DNA from: a virus
DNA length: 53,959 nt
Virus record (IMG/VR): IMGVR_UViG_3300033149_004108
Location: 1 to 53,959 of that record
Direction: 5' to 3' (one strand)
Shown here: piece after piece, positions 32,504 to 40,584 of the stretch
Numbering within the stretch: position 1 is the first letter of the stretch
Layout of the letters: every line of letters begins with the position of its first letter
Notes under the pieces: generated by a model
What the model saw: the letters and a program-made list of their open reading frames with translations, nothing else
Database searches by the model: none
Told to the model about the DNA's origin: nothing
Translations under genes and position numbers: made by a program

Positions 32504-33046
32504 TTATTGCGCCGTCCCGTCCGCCTCGTCTTCTACATACTGCACCCCGATGAAGTACGCACCGCAGTATGAACATCGAATGTCAGATTCATTTCCGGGC
32601 GTCCCGCACAGTTTGCATACCACGACAGATTGCGGCTTTACATCGTAAAGTTCGCCATGAACAACCGTGCGCCTATGTGGGGCAAGTTGTTCGCGACGCT
32701 CTTTGGGCCATACCAATCGCCGCGTGGTTTTGGGAGTCTCTGTGCATAGTTGACAGATACGAAACACGCCAGGTTTATCGAATCCCCAACGAGACAGGGG
32801 GTGATATGCCTCTCTTCTTGGGGCGGCTGAATCATCCTCGACAATCCACCAACAATCTTCAGTTTGTATTACGCTTACCACCCTCTCGTTTTGCACTTCT
32901 GCACTGTCCAGTTCGGCTTCCAATGCGTCAAGTAATTCCATGACGCACGGGAGGTCGCTAACTAGATAGGTAGACTTGCCCAGTGCTACTTCATCTAGGT
33001 GGCGAACAATCCTGCGGATGCGTTCAATCCTCTGCTTTCCCGTCAT
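32504..33046 (-). CDS. Zinc-ribbon protein, paralogue of the 39393-39872 product
   Basis: 180 residues from ATG 33046. Helical start, then a C-terminal module TTRRLVWPKERRE ... VVCKLCGTPGNESDIRCSYCGAYFIG that forms one four-Cys zinc ribbon. The 39393 gene shares this module (TAKRLVWSAETRE ... CGGCG ... CHFCGARFMG). The 78-base gap between this stop and the next gene holds nothing clear. Confidence 0.65.
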   Translation of the reverse strand: MTGKQRIERIRRIVRHLDEVALGKSTYLVSDLPCVMELLDALEAELDSAEVQNERVVSVIQTEDCWWIVEDDSAAPRREAYHPLSRWGFDKPGVFRICQLCTETPKTTRRLVWPKERREQLAPHRRTVVHGELYDVKPQSVVVCKLCGTPGNESDIRCSYCGAYFIGVQYVEDEADGTAQ

Positions 33047-33059
33047 CGCTTTACCTCCC

Positions 33060-33611
33060 TCACTCCTCGATTTCGGTGAAGCCGTATCGTTCATACGCCC
33101 GTACGCGTTCACCCTCTGTATCGGCCGCCATCATGTTGCGTCGGCAGGCTTCGGCAATCCAACACGCCTCTGCGCGTCCATCCAGCAATCGTCCCCGTTC
33201 TGTCCGAAAGGCGCCATTCGGCCATTGGCGTTCAGCGAGTTCAACGAGTAGCCGTTTGCGGTCCCTCTTGTCTCGCGGGAGGGTTTGAGGCACTACCTTG
33301 CGCCACTTGGCTGGCGATACCTCAGAGAATGGTATACACAGGGCGGTGAACACCCCTCGCCAGTACCCGCAGGCAACGCCCACTTTGAAGTTGGTAGTAG
33401 CGGGGGTCTTGGGGAACGCGTGCTGTGCTTCGATGAAGGCACAGACCGGCCCGTTCACCTCTACCCGTTCATTGCCGCGCACTATCGCCAGACAATCATT
33501 CTTTCGGTGTAGGCGAAGCCCATCCGTGTCAGCGAGTGCCTGTAATGTCCCAGTTTCGTCTACAACCGCCAGCGCGCCCTGCGCTCCTGGGTCTATGCCG
33601 ATGTAGTTCAT
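33060..33611 (-). CDS. RuvC-like Holliday junction resolvase
   Basis: 183 residues from ATG 33611. The RNase-H-like fold is visible: YIGIDPGAQGALAVVD with the first catalytic Asp, CAFIEAQHAF with the catalytic Glu, FKVGVACGYWRG and WRKVV in the usual places, and a C-terminal DGRAEACWIAEACRR with the last acidic residues. It would resolve branched DNA before packaging. Overlaps the upstream membrane-protein gene (ATGA). Confidence 0.8.
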   Translation of the reverse strand: MNYIGIDPGAQGALAVVDETGTLQALADTDGLRLHRKNDCLAIVRGNERVEVNGPVCAFIEAQHAFPKTPATTNFKVGVACGYWRGVFTALCIPFSEVSPAKWRKVVPQTLPRDKRDRKRLLVELAERQWPNGAFRTERGRLLDGRAEACWIAEACRRNMMAADTEGERVRAYERYGFTEIEE

Positions 33612-33757
33612 TTCCCATACCTCCAAGGCGGCACAAAGAGTGAGAATAGACACCCAACTGCTATCGCTGCCCACCAGGGCCACCCATACATGCTGTGGGC
33701 AATGATAGCGACCAGGGGAACTGATAATAGTGCTCCCGCGTTGATGCTAATCCGCAT
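33608..33757 (-). CDS. Tiny membrane protein
   Basis: 49 residues with two closely spaced hydrophobic stretches (LLSVPLVAIIAHSM and WWAAIAVGCLFSLFV), mostly membrane-embedded. Its stop overlaps the resolvase start (ATGA) and its start lies inside the end of the upstream gene. Confidence 0.6.
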   Translation of the reverse strand: MRISINAGALLSVPLVAIIAHSMYGWPWWAAIAVGCLFSLFVPPWRYGK

Positions 33758-33962
33758 TATGCCATCTCCTTTCCGAGAGCGAAAACAGGGCCCTCTGTGT
33801 CGGCTTGTTCTTACGCTTTCTCGGTCGCTCCTGTCCGTAAGCGCAAGTGATACCTACCCAATCCCTCACCGTGCCGTACCAGGGCGAGTCTGGATTGACG
33901 CAGGTTCTATCCTTCCTTCGCCACCATCGGCAGTATCCACAACAGCTGGGTTCGCCTGCCAT
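33747..33962 (-). CDS. Cysteine-rich small protein
   Basis: 71 residues. CGYCRWWRRKDRTCVNPDS and a later Cys form a C-x2-C / C metal-like pattern typical of phage zinc microproteins. Overlaps the next tiny gene by 11 bases. Not recognised. Confidence 0.6.
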   Translation of the reverse strand: MAGEPSCCGYCRWWRRKDRTCVNPDSPWYGTVRDWVGITCAYGQERPRKRKNKPTQRALFSLSERRWHNAD

Positions 33963-33980
33963 TGTGTACCCTCCCTTGTC

Positions 33981-34235
33981 TTACTGCATCCTTTCCAGTC
34001 CTGGCTCGCGTGATAACATCGTCTGCGCCAGCACAAGGTGCGTGGCCTGCATGGAGAATTGCCATCGTTCCTCTGTCAATAACCCCTCGTTCAGCAAGTC
34101 GTCAAGGGCCTGGCAAACGCAACCAGCGACTGTCGCCCAAAACAGTCCCCTCTTTTCTGCATCAGCGTCTTTATCAAGGAGCTCGTTAGCTATGGCCATT
34201 ACAGCCTCTTTTGTTCGCTGTTCCCTGTTATTCAT
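33981..34235 (-). CDS. Hypothetical helical protein
   Basis: 84 residues from ATG 34235, helical (RTKEAVMAIANELLDKDADA, QALDDLLNEGLL). Overlaps the upstream gene by 8 bases. Not recognised. Confidence 0.6.
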   Translation of the reverse strand: MNNREQRTKEAVMAIANELLDKDADAEKRGLFWATVAGCVCQALDDLLNEGLLTEERWQFSMQATHLVLAQTMLSREPGLERMQ

Positions 34236-34470
34236 TGCCGCGTTCCTTTGTGTCGCGCAGGGCAAGACAGTCTTCTACCGAGTGAAGAGCGTCCGCCTCT
34301 GCCTCTGTTATCTGCCACTCCCTGTTGCCAGCAGGCGACCTGTGCATGAGGAACAACATGCCCTTTGTCCTGCGTTGCACAATCCAGATGCCTTCGTGTT
34401 CGCTGCCAACGAAGGCGGCGATTGGCTCTCCGTTATTCCCAGGGTTCGGGTTCTGCGTTGCTGTCGTCAT
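34228..34470 (-). CDS. Hypothetical protein
   Basis: 80 residues from ATG 34470, which lies inside the end of the helicase gene with GGAGG upstream. A beta-like middle (GIWIVQRRTKGMLFLMHR) is followed by a short helix. Not recognised. Confidence 0.55.
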   Translation of the reverse strand: MTTATQNPNPGNNGEPIAAFVGSEHEGIWIVQRRTKGMLFLMHRSPAGNREWQITEAEADALHSVEDCLALRDTKERGNE

Positions 34471-36112
34471 CGGATGCACCTCCTTCCTCTTGTTCGGGTT
34501 CTGGCTCATCCTTTGGTAGCAAGTAGTATTCGGCGTAACGACCTGCCTGCCGAGACGCTAGCACCTTCTGCTTGCGGAGCATGGCCAACGCCTCGTCAAA
34601 GGTCCGCACCGAACAAGGGATGTCTGCCTGTACTGCACCAAGGAGGTCCCTTCTGGACATTGGCGAAGTGGACAAGAGGGTGTAGATGACTTCCTTCACC
34701 TGGTCGGTAACCGCTTCGATTGACTGCGAGACGGTTCCGCCATAGACGAAGGTGGTCCCTTCGCCATTCGGCCCCGATTCTTCGAGTATCTGGAAACGAG
34801 GCTCATATTGCTTCGGGTGTCGCGCCTTGCGGTGTTCGAGTACGCGCGTTCCCTGGCCCGTCTTTATCATCAGCATCATACTGTCCGCCAGGTGAGCAAT
34901 CGCGCCGCTTCCAGACACACCGCGGTTGCCCAATTGTTCTCCAGGTTGCAGTTTCGGCGGGTGGGCAATCACGAGAACATGGCAGAAGTGTTGCTCGGCG
35001 AATAGGCGAAGGCGGTTGAAGATAGGCGCTACCACCTCTCGCTTATTCAAGTCGGCAGTACCACTCAGGCTTGCCATCGAGTCCAGAATCACGAGACGCG
35101 CCTTCGTTTGTCGCACTGGCCCAATCAGGATATTGACCGCCGACAGCAGAGGTCTGTTGTGTAGCACCTTCGCCAGGGTCTCGCCGAAGATGAACTCGAT
35201 GCGCCTCTTTGGGGGAGGAGCATCATCGGAATCGCTCTGTTCCTGTTCTTCGCCTTCAATCCCGAACACTTCTATTGCCTGCTTGTGCCTCATATGCAGA
35301 ACATAGTCTGATGATACTCCTGACCCCTTGTCGAGGTCCTCAACACGCTCAGTGTTCCCTGCCCGGCCGGTTTCGGCATCCACGAAGATGACGCCGCCCT
35401 CCTGTTCGAACTTGAACTTGCCGAGCCACTTGTGGCCATGCACGTATGCATGGGCTAGCGACAGCGCAATCAGGCTCTTGCCGCACCCCTCGGGGCCAAA
35501 GAGCACTGATACCCCAGGTATGGGCAGAAGCGGATACATGAGATATTTCACCTTGTTTCCCTCCAGGATTAGGTCATCAACATTCACCAGTTCGAGTTGT
35601 TCACCGCAACCCTGGTCGAGGAGTTCGCGCAGATATGACACGCGGTCTGGGTCGGACTTCAGTAGTACCGAACACAGGGCGTCCCGCAGGCGTCTACGGT
35701 CGGCAGCGACCTTCACGGCACGAGCGTATTCGCCGACAAGCGCCGCTGTCGAACAGTCATTCGTCAACTCCACGAGGTAGTCAATGCCGCCGCAGGCTTG
35801 CAATGCGTCGGGGGCTAGGTCTGACTGGAGCACGATGTAGTCCACCGGCCTCCCCTCGTTGTAGATGCGCAGGATATGGGAGTACAGATATCGGTGGGCG
35901 GGTTCGCCGAAGTCCTCTGGCATCAGCCATGATGCGACGGAGGTAATGGCGGCCCGCTCTGTCAAACACGCCCCTAGGACGGCCCGCTCTGCGTTTATGT
36001 CAGCCAGTTGGCGGCTCGCCTTGATTGTGGCTATGATGGCCTCGGCGTCGTTGCCGAGCAAGGCTTCGGGATCGAACTCTGGCCGTTCCTTTTGTCGCTT
36101 TTTTCGAGCCAT
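34433..36112 (-). CDS. DnaB-N / RecA-fold replicative helicase-like ATPase
   Basis: 559 residues. Residues about 38-145 are a DnaB N-terminal helical domain (NAERAVLGACL, HRYLYSHILRIYNEGRPVDY, GGIDYLVEL). It is followed by a RecA-fold ATPase of the RepA/AAA_25 type with Walker A GPEGCGKS (residues 206-213), IFVDAETGR and Walker B RLVILDSMASLSG, then LVIAHPPK. The C-terminal 90 residues look like a winged helix (VIYTLLSTSPMSRRDLLGAV) with an acidic end. Presumably unwinds DNA at the origin. The iteron array lies immediately upstream. ATG 36112 or 36115. Confidence 0.75.
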   Translation of the reverse strand: MARKKRQKERPEFDPEALLGNDAEAIIATIKASRQLADINAERAVLGACLTERAAITSVASWLMPEDFGEPAHRYLYSHILRIYNEGRPVDYIVLQSDLAPDALQACGGIDYLVELTNDCSTAALVGEYARAVKVAADRRRLRDALCSVLLKSDPDRVSYLRELLDQGCGEQLELVNVDDLILEGNKVKYLMYPLLPIPGVSVLFGPEGCGKSLIALSLAHAYVHGHKWLGKFKFEQEGGVIFVDAETGRAGNTERVEDLDKGSGVSSDYVLHMRHKQAIEVFGIEGEEQEQSDSDDAPPPKRRIEFIFGETLAKVLHNRPLLSAVNILIGPVRQTKARLVILDSMASLSGTADLNKREVVAPIFNRLRLFAEQHFCHVLVIAHPPKLQPGEQLGNRGVSGSGAIAHLADSMMLMIKTGQGTRVLEHRKARHPKQYEPRFQILEESGPNGEGTTFVYGGTVSQSIEAVTDQVKEVIYTLLSTSPMSRRDLLGAVQADIPCSVRTFDEALAMLRKQKVLASRQAGRYAEYYLLPKDEPEPEQEEGGASDDDSNAEPEPWE

Positions 36113-36119
36113 CACCTCA

Positions 36120-36411
36120 ACCTTTGCAGGTGTTTTGCACTTGTATTGTACTGCTTTTGCAATACCTTTGCATTGCAGGACCTTTGCAGGGAAAACCCTT
36201 GTTTTGCGCTACCTTTGCAGGCTTCACTGCAAAGGTCCGACCTTTGCAATAGCAGGCGAGCGGCAGTCTAGCACTCTGCAAAGGTCGTTTTTGGGCCAGA
36301 AGCCCTCTAGATTGCCCCAGGAGACGATTTCGCTCGACCTTTGCACCTTTGCAAATACTATAATAGACTGCAATCCTGCAAAGGTCGTGCTCAGAGGGTC
36401 TAACCTTTGCA
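36120..36411. repeat. Iteron array: 11 copies of ACCTTTGCA (candidate origin or operator)
   Basis: Perfect 9-mers on the plus strand at 36120, 36164, 36180, 36211, 36240, 36337, 36345 (sharing one base) and 36403. On the minus strand they lie at 36228-36236, 36277-36285 and 36377-36385. Several partial copies (TTTTGCA, ATTGCA) lie between. A TATAAT at 36359 and other A+T-rich spots occur inside. The array fills the whole gap between the annealing-protein stop and the helicase start. Clusters like this bind a replication initiator or a repressor. Confidence 0.8.
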
Positions 36412-36427
36412 GAGCACTATTGCAGAA

Positions 36428-37921
36428 TCATGCCGATTTTTCACCTCCGACAAGGCCCAATTCCTGGGCCGCCTGCAACAGTTCTGACCTGTCGAGTTGC
36501 CCAACGGCCTTCTTCTTGAACCGCTTGGCAAGCCAGTCCATCGCCCGCTTCGGGTTCGCCTCTGTAGCATCTCTCAAAGCGTGGCCCACCATCTGTCGAA
36601 GGGTAGGGTCGTTCAGGTCAGGGAATGGGTCCTCGTCGGACCCTTCAGATTCCTGCGTCTCCTGGGGCGTCTCTGCTCCACTTTCTGACGAAGCCCCCTT
36701 CTGAGGCGATTCTACGCCCTCGTTTGGGGTCTCAGGCTGTTCTGCTTCGGCGTTCTCGACAACAGCACTGTCTTCCCCGAAGGTCTCAGCCACCGCGTCC
36801 CACACAGAACCCTGTTCTGCGCCCTCAGCGTCCGCAGGAGCGTCGCTTTCGGCGGGAGGTGGGCTACCCCCCGTCTTCCCCTGTTTGCTCTCGTCTGAGG
36901 GCGTGCTAGAGGCATTTTCCGGCTTCTTAGCATCGCCCTCCAGGTCGTAAACATATCTGCACTTGGGATAGCCGGAACACCCCAGAAAACGGCCATACTT
37001 GCCAGTACGCTCCTTCAGGGGCTTTCCGCAGTTCGGGCAGACGGTGGGGGCATCCTCAGCACCCTCGATTTCGCCCGTATTTTCGCTCTGAGCGGCGTTC
37101 GGAGGTGGAGACGGGTTACCCCCCATGTCGGCCCCTTCCGCCGTCTCCTGCGAAGGCTGAGGGGCTTCTGCGGGGCTTACAGTCATCGGTTCGCTGTACT
37201 CAGCACCACCGCCAGCCGTCGTGGTGTCGGCTGTCTGCGCTAGGGACGGCATAGGGGCGAACTCCACTTGCTCGGCAATATCACGATATTCGGGGGTGGG
37301 TTCGCCAGACGCAACGCCGAACTCTTCGGGGGCATACCCCGTCAGGCCGGTGGCAATGCGGAACGCCCTGCGCAAGAGAGTTACCTGGAACATGTGATGC
37401 CAACCGACCCTGTCCTCTGACCACGAACCACCGATACGGTCCTTGTATCGCTTGACGACCGAACCCAAGTAGGCAGTATAGTGCAGGGGGTCCAAAGGCG
37501 GCTTTCTTCTGATGATGATGGTGGCCTGGAAATCATCACCAGGATACTCCCGCGGCCATTCTGACGGGTCGGGCTTGATAGTGTAGCCGAGGATTTCGCC
37601 ACCCTTCACCGCCAGTTTGAGGTAGATTTGGTACGCCAGTCCCATTTCCCACTTCACATACTTCCTGCCGTTGTATTCGACCTCGAAGGGGATTAGGTAG
37701 GCTTCCTTGGTGCGCGGGTCTACGCCGTATCCCGCACAGTACAGCAGGAACTGTCGGGCCGTATCAATGCCTGGCGCGCCATGCCGAGAACGGAAAAGCA
37801 GTTGCACATCGCGCACAGAGACCGCGACCTTCCGCCCTGGCATGATTGCCGATTCCCACAGGACTGGCTTGTCGAGCGCGATGCCCGTCGTCTCCTCTGG
37901 GTGTTTCTGGATATTTCGCAT
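36428..37921 (-). CDS. RecT/Bet-like annealing protein fused to a topoisomerase-type zinc ribbon
   Basis: 497 residues from ATG 37921. Residues about 30-205 fit the RecT/Bet single-strand annealing family ([31 protein letters not shown], then [19 protein letters not shown]). A Pro/Glu-rich linker follows. Residues about 292-325 form a topoisomerase-I-style zinc ribbon: [26 protein letters not shown]. The last 170 residues are acidic and disordered, then end in a basic helix ([11 protein letters not shown]). The next gene upstream is a PD-(D/E)XK exonuclease, the usual partner. The zinc ribbon would add single-strand DNA binding. Confidence 0.75.
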   Translation of the reverse strand: MRNIQKHPEETTGIALDKPVLWESAIMPGRKVAVSVRDVQLLFRSRHGAPGIDTARQFLLYCAGYGVDPRTKEAYLIPFEVEYNGRKYVKWEMGLAYQIYLKLAVKGGEILGYTIKPDPSEWPREYPGDDFQATIIIRRKPPLDPLHYTAYLGSVVKRYKDRIGGSWSEDRVGWHHMFQVTLLRRAFRIATGLTGYAPEEFGVASGEPTPEYRDIAEQVEFAPMPSLAQTADTTTAGGGAEYSEPMTVSPAEAPQPSQETAEGADMGGNPSPPPNAAQSENTGEIEGAEDAPTVCPNCGKPLKERTGKYGRFLGCSGYPKCRYVYDLEGDAKKPENASSTPSDESKQGKTGGSPPPAESDAPADAEGAEQGSVWDAVAETFGEDSAVVENAEAEQPETPNEGVESPQKGASSESGAETPQETQESEGSDEDPFPDLNDPTLRQMVGHALRDATEANPKRAMDWLAKRFKKKAVGQLDRSELLQAAQELGLVGGEKSA

Positions 37922-37940
37922 GGGTGTTGCACCTCCTCTG

Positions 37941-38915
37941 TTATTCGGCGTCGTCCACCACCAAGCGGCGCACGGTGCTGAAGGTGGCGTACTTGTCTTT
38001 GATTTCCTGGGGAAGGGCTTTGGTGTCAACGCGGGTCTGTTCGTGGACCTTCACAAAGAAAACCTTGCCGTTGTGCTCGATGCAATTATCTTCGCGGGCG
38101 AGCACGATTTCCTGTGCCGCCTTCTTTGCAGCATCGAATGCCTTGATTCGCTCTCTGTGCTGGTCGTACCATTCGCTCAGTTCGAGGAACAGGTCGAGTT
38201 GGCGTTTCTCGTAGTCGTTCAGTTCAGATGCTTTGCGCGCACCGAAGCAATCCGTGCACGACCACTCGCTACGGGCACACGCTTCTGGATTGTGTGGTAG
38301 GTCCGCAATGAGGTTCGCCAATGCCGCAAGAACATCGGGGTCGTCTTGTGGGACACCGTCTTTGGCGAATCGGTCGCGAATCGCCTGCCCCTCTTTCACA
38401 ATCGGGGCGAGCATATCCGCCCATTCCCTCAGAACGGAGGTCAGTTCTGGCGGGGGACCATCCAGGCGCATTTCCGTGCGTGCACCCATCTGGCCGTAAA
38501 CGGCGAAGGTGATGGGCACACCGTCATACCGCAGGGAATAGGTCCCCGCCTGGTACAGCCACGCAAGGGGCGGACTTGCGGGCGGCGTGGTGCGAAACTT
38601 GACTTCCCGTACCTCGACTACCTTGCCGCCTTCACGAATCAGAAAGTCAGGGGTCCCCCGAACCGGCAGCGCGAGTCCCAGTAGAACGACCTGTCTGCCG
38701 CGGTAGAAGTCAACGCCGTCTGCCTTCAGGCGTTCTGCCTCTACCTCTTCCCAGTATTTGCCCATTGCCATCCATCGCTTTTGGGCGGGGGAGAACGGGC
38801 GCGTTTTTGGTAGCCCTAATAGGCGCGCTCCCACACAATGTGGGCAACTGGTGAGTTCTGACGGCGCGATTGCGCCTTCGTGATGTGCCTCCCAAGGGGC
38901 TTGGTGTTGCGTCAT
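37941..38915 (-). CDS. PD-(D/E)XK exonuclease (Cas4/RecB-like)
   Basis: 324 residues. [12 protein letters not shown] with the catalytic Asp and VVEVREVKF with the E-x-K core, then YQAGTYSL, form the nuclease active site. Early cysteines ([11 protein letters not shown]) and a late [13 protein letters not shown] may bind an Fe-S cluster as in Cas4/AddB enzymes. It sits next to the annealing protein, giving an exonuclease-annealase recombination pair. TCCTTTC-type spacing upstream includes GAAAGGAGAGGAAAG as a ribosome site. Confidence 0.75.
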   Translation of the reverse strand: MTQHQAPWEAHHEGAIAPSELTSCPHCVGARLLGLPKTRPFSPAQKRWMAMGKYWEEVEAERLKADGVDFYRGRQVVLLGLALPVRGTPDFLIREGGKVVEVREVKFRTTPPASPPLAWLYQAGTYSLRYDGVPITFAVYGQMGARTEMRLDGPPPELTSVLREWADMLAPIVKEGQAIRDRFAKDGVPQDDPDVLAALANLIADLPHNPEACARSEWSCTDCFGARKASELNDYEKRQLDLFLELSEWYDQHRERIKAFDAAKKAAQEIVLAREDNCIEHNGKVFFVKVHEQTRVDTKALPQEIKDKYATFSTVRRLVVDDAE

Positions 38916-38934
38916 CTTTCCTCTCCTTTCTCAG

Positions 38935-39180
38935 TTACGGTGCTGGTGCTGGCGTATTCTCTTTGGGATATCCGAACCGCCGCACTTCGGCCGCGATTCT
39001 GTTGGAGCCGTAGATGAGGGCCTCCAGCAGGGCGTTCCTAAGTTTGGTGGCGAAGTAGTCATCATCGCTAGCACTAGTGCGCCTGATGATTGACAGCACC
39101 TCTTCCGCGTCGAGTTCGATTTCGACGCGATCGATGGCGTCCTTGGGGTACGAGGTACGTCGGACGATAGTAATTTCCAT
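38935..39180 (-). CDS. Hypothetical protein
   Basis: 81 residues, beta strand then helices (IELDAEEVLSIIRRTSA, LRNALLEALIYGSNRI). Preceded by a long structured leader (39200-39354) and a GGAGAGAGGAG site. Not recognised. Confidence 0.6.
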   Translation of the reverse strand: MEITIVRRTSYPKDAIDRVEIELDAEEVLSIIRRTSASDDDYFATKLRNALLEALIYGSNRIAAEVRRFGYPKENTPAPAP

Positions 39181-39199
39181 CTCCTCTCTCCTTTTGTGT

Positions 39200-39354
39200 G
39201 GGGCCGGGCGTGGGATGGAACCCGGCCCCGTGTCTGGGGCGGCTAAAGCCGCGGAGGTAGGCGCCCTCCGTGGAGAACGGGGGCAGAGGGGTGGCCTAGT
39301 CTCGTCCCCCCCTCGTACCCGCTGGTCTGACTAGACAGTTTTCCGCTCTCCACG
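39200..39354 (-). promoter_or_regulatory. Structured leader upstream of 38935-39180
   Basis: Three helices lie in series. 39200-39208 pairs with 39221-39229 (9 perfect pairs). GCGGCT-AA-AGCCGC occupies 39239-39252. A long-range stem pairs 39269-39280 with 39343-39354 (CGTGGAGA with TCTCCACG plus CGG with CCG), enclosing CTAGTC/GACTAG and G-run/C-run pairs. No ORF fits here. A cis-regulatory RNA or a small RNA is plausible. Confidence 0.5.
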
Positions 39355-39392
39355 CAGGGGGCGGCTTGCGGACAGCGACGCCGCCTCCCTCG

Positions 39393-39872
39393 CTATTCAG
39401 TTGTCATTCCAGCTGGCCGGAAACCTAATTCTTCCTCGCCCATCTGCTTATCGCCCATGAATCGGGCACCGCAGAAGTGGCAGGTGGGGTCCTCGGCGTA
39501 CGAATCCCACAGAGCAGAGCCGCATCCTCCACAAATCACCAACCTCTCTGCTTTGTTTCCGTAACGCTCTCGCGTTTCCGCACTCCACACCAACCTTTTC
39601 GCTGTCTTCTCTGGCTCGTCGGGAAGGCGCAGTATGGCGTAGCGGCCGGGCTTGTCCATGCCGAGGTCTCGGAGGGTGCTACGAGAAGCCGAGAGGCTTA
39701 TGGTCTCGCCGCCCTTCGCCTCAATGCTCTCATTTTTCCCCAATACTACTCGCAATCCAGGATTCAGATGCGGTTTTATCAGCACCACCCTCACATCCTT
39801 CACATCATCCACATGGCATCCCAGAGCGCAGCATATAGAGCCATCTTGCGACAGATGCTTACACGAAGGCAT
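39393..39872 (-). CDS. Zinc-ribbon protein, paralogue of the 32504-33046 product
   Basis: 159 residues from ATG 39872 after AGGAGGG (an in-frame GTG at 39878 is less well placed). Early Cys group (CKHLSQDGSICCALGC) and the C-terminal module TAKRLVWSAETRERYG ... CGGCG ... CHFCGARFMG. The shared module with the 32504 gene implies duplication. Nothing indicates its target. Confidence 0.65.
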   Translation of the reverse strand: MPSCKHLSQDGSICCALGCHVDDVKDVRVVLIKPHLNPGLRVVLGKNESIEAKGGETISLSASRSTLRDLGMDKPGRYAILRLPDEPEKTAKRLVWSAETRERYGNKAERLVICGGCGSALWDSYAEDPTCHFCGARFMGDKQMGEEELGFRPAGMTTE

Positions 39873-39898
39873 CGCCACCCTCCTTTCAGATTTTCATT

Positions 39899-39970
39899 GC
39901 GACCGGGCCGGGTTCCCCAACCGGCTCCCAATTCGGTAGTCCTTCACGGTCTACCACCAACCCAGGTCGC
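39899..39970 (-). promoter_or_regulatory. Three-way-junction-like RNA element before the 39872 gene
   Basis: Outer stem GCGACC/GGTCGC (39899-39904 with 39965-39970) encloses GCCGG...CCGGC (39907-39911 with 39921-39925, extended by two A-T pairs) and GGTAG/CTACC (39935-39939 with 39951-39955). The 72 bases end 27 bases before the start codon. Looks like a folded leader or tRNA-sized RNA; no tRNA T-loop is present. Confidence 0.45.
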
Positions 39971-40011
39971 CGCCTAGGGAGCGACGCCTCCGGCCGGAAA
40001 ACTTACTAGAC

Positions 40012-40290
40012 TCATTCCCCACTCCGTGAAGCAGTTTCCCTTTCCCTCACTTCTTCATTCTCGCCCTCTTCGGCTTCGTCTAGATAGAGCACCTCCTTCG
40101 GCTCTTCAAGTTTCGCTTGTCGTTCCGCTTGAGCGACCCAGGCTTCGACTTGTTCGCGAATCACAGCACCCATTGAGGTGCCAACGCGCGTAACCGCCGC
40201 TTTGAAACGGGCGTGTAGGTCGGTTGGCAGCAACACCAACAGGGGTTGAATATCCTTTTCTTCTTTCGTTCGTGCATACACAGTCTTCAT
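40012..40290 (-). CDS. Ribbon-helix-helix DNA-binding protein (CopG-like)
   Basis: 92 residues from ATG 40290. LLVLLPTDLHARFKAAVTRV then GTSMGAVIREQVEAWV is the strand-helix-helix pattern of CopG/Arc-type repressors, followed by an acidic tail. It is the first gene downstream of a strong promoter (40556-40584). A broken paralogue lies at 43528. It may regulate the early arm or bind the iterons; this is inference. Confidence 0.7.
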   Translation of the reverse strand: MKTVYARTKEEKDIQPLLVLLPTDLHARFKAAVTRVGTSMGAVIREQVEAWVAQAERQAKLEEPKEVLYLDEAEEGENEEVRERETASRSGE

Positions 40291-40555
40291 TCGATTTCGC
40301 CTTGAGCAAAGAGGAAGGGGCGCAGGCAGAGGTTGTTTGGATTCAAGGGTGCGAGCGTGGCGAAGAGCACCCCTGGGAAGGGTCGTCATGCCGAGACTTG
40401 CCTACTGTCCAGAGAGGAGGTGACTCGGCTGTCTCTTTTGTCGCGCTGTGGGGAGCAACAGCAGCAAAGGAGAAAACGCCCTGCCTGCGCCTTGTTCGCT
40501 ATTCCGATGCCATTGTCGCACGGCCTCCTTATCTGGTCATTGCGATTCTGCATGG
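40291..40555 (-). other. 265-base leader between promoter and CopG-like gene
   Basis: No gene of convincing size. It contains only fragments such as GGAGGCC followed by a 4-codon ORF. It would form the 5' untranslated leader of the CopG-like transcript. Confidence 0.4.
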
Positions 40556-40584
40556 ATTATATATCACATATATATCTAGGTCAA
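40556..40584 (-). promoter_or_regulatory. Promoter inside the end of the sliding-clamp gene
   Basis: On the minus strand TTGACC (40584-40579), 17 bases, then TATAAT (40561-40556), in an A+T-rich ATAT stretch. Nearly the same sequence forms the promoter at 47352. It would drive the CopG-like gene and the recombination genes. Confidence 0.75.

Noticed and set aside
36120-36411. Iteron array as a CRISPR array
   Set aside because: The unit is only 9 bases, in both orientations, with irregular spacing and no spacers.
39899-39970. A tRNA gene
   Set aside because: The outer stem has 6 pairs and the right arm lacks the conserved TTCRA loop; no CCA end or sensible anticodon arm.
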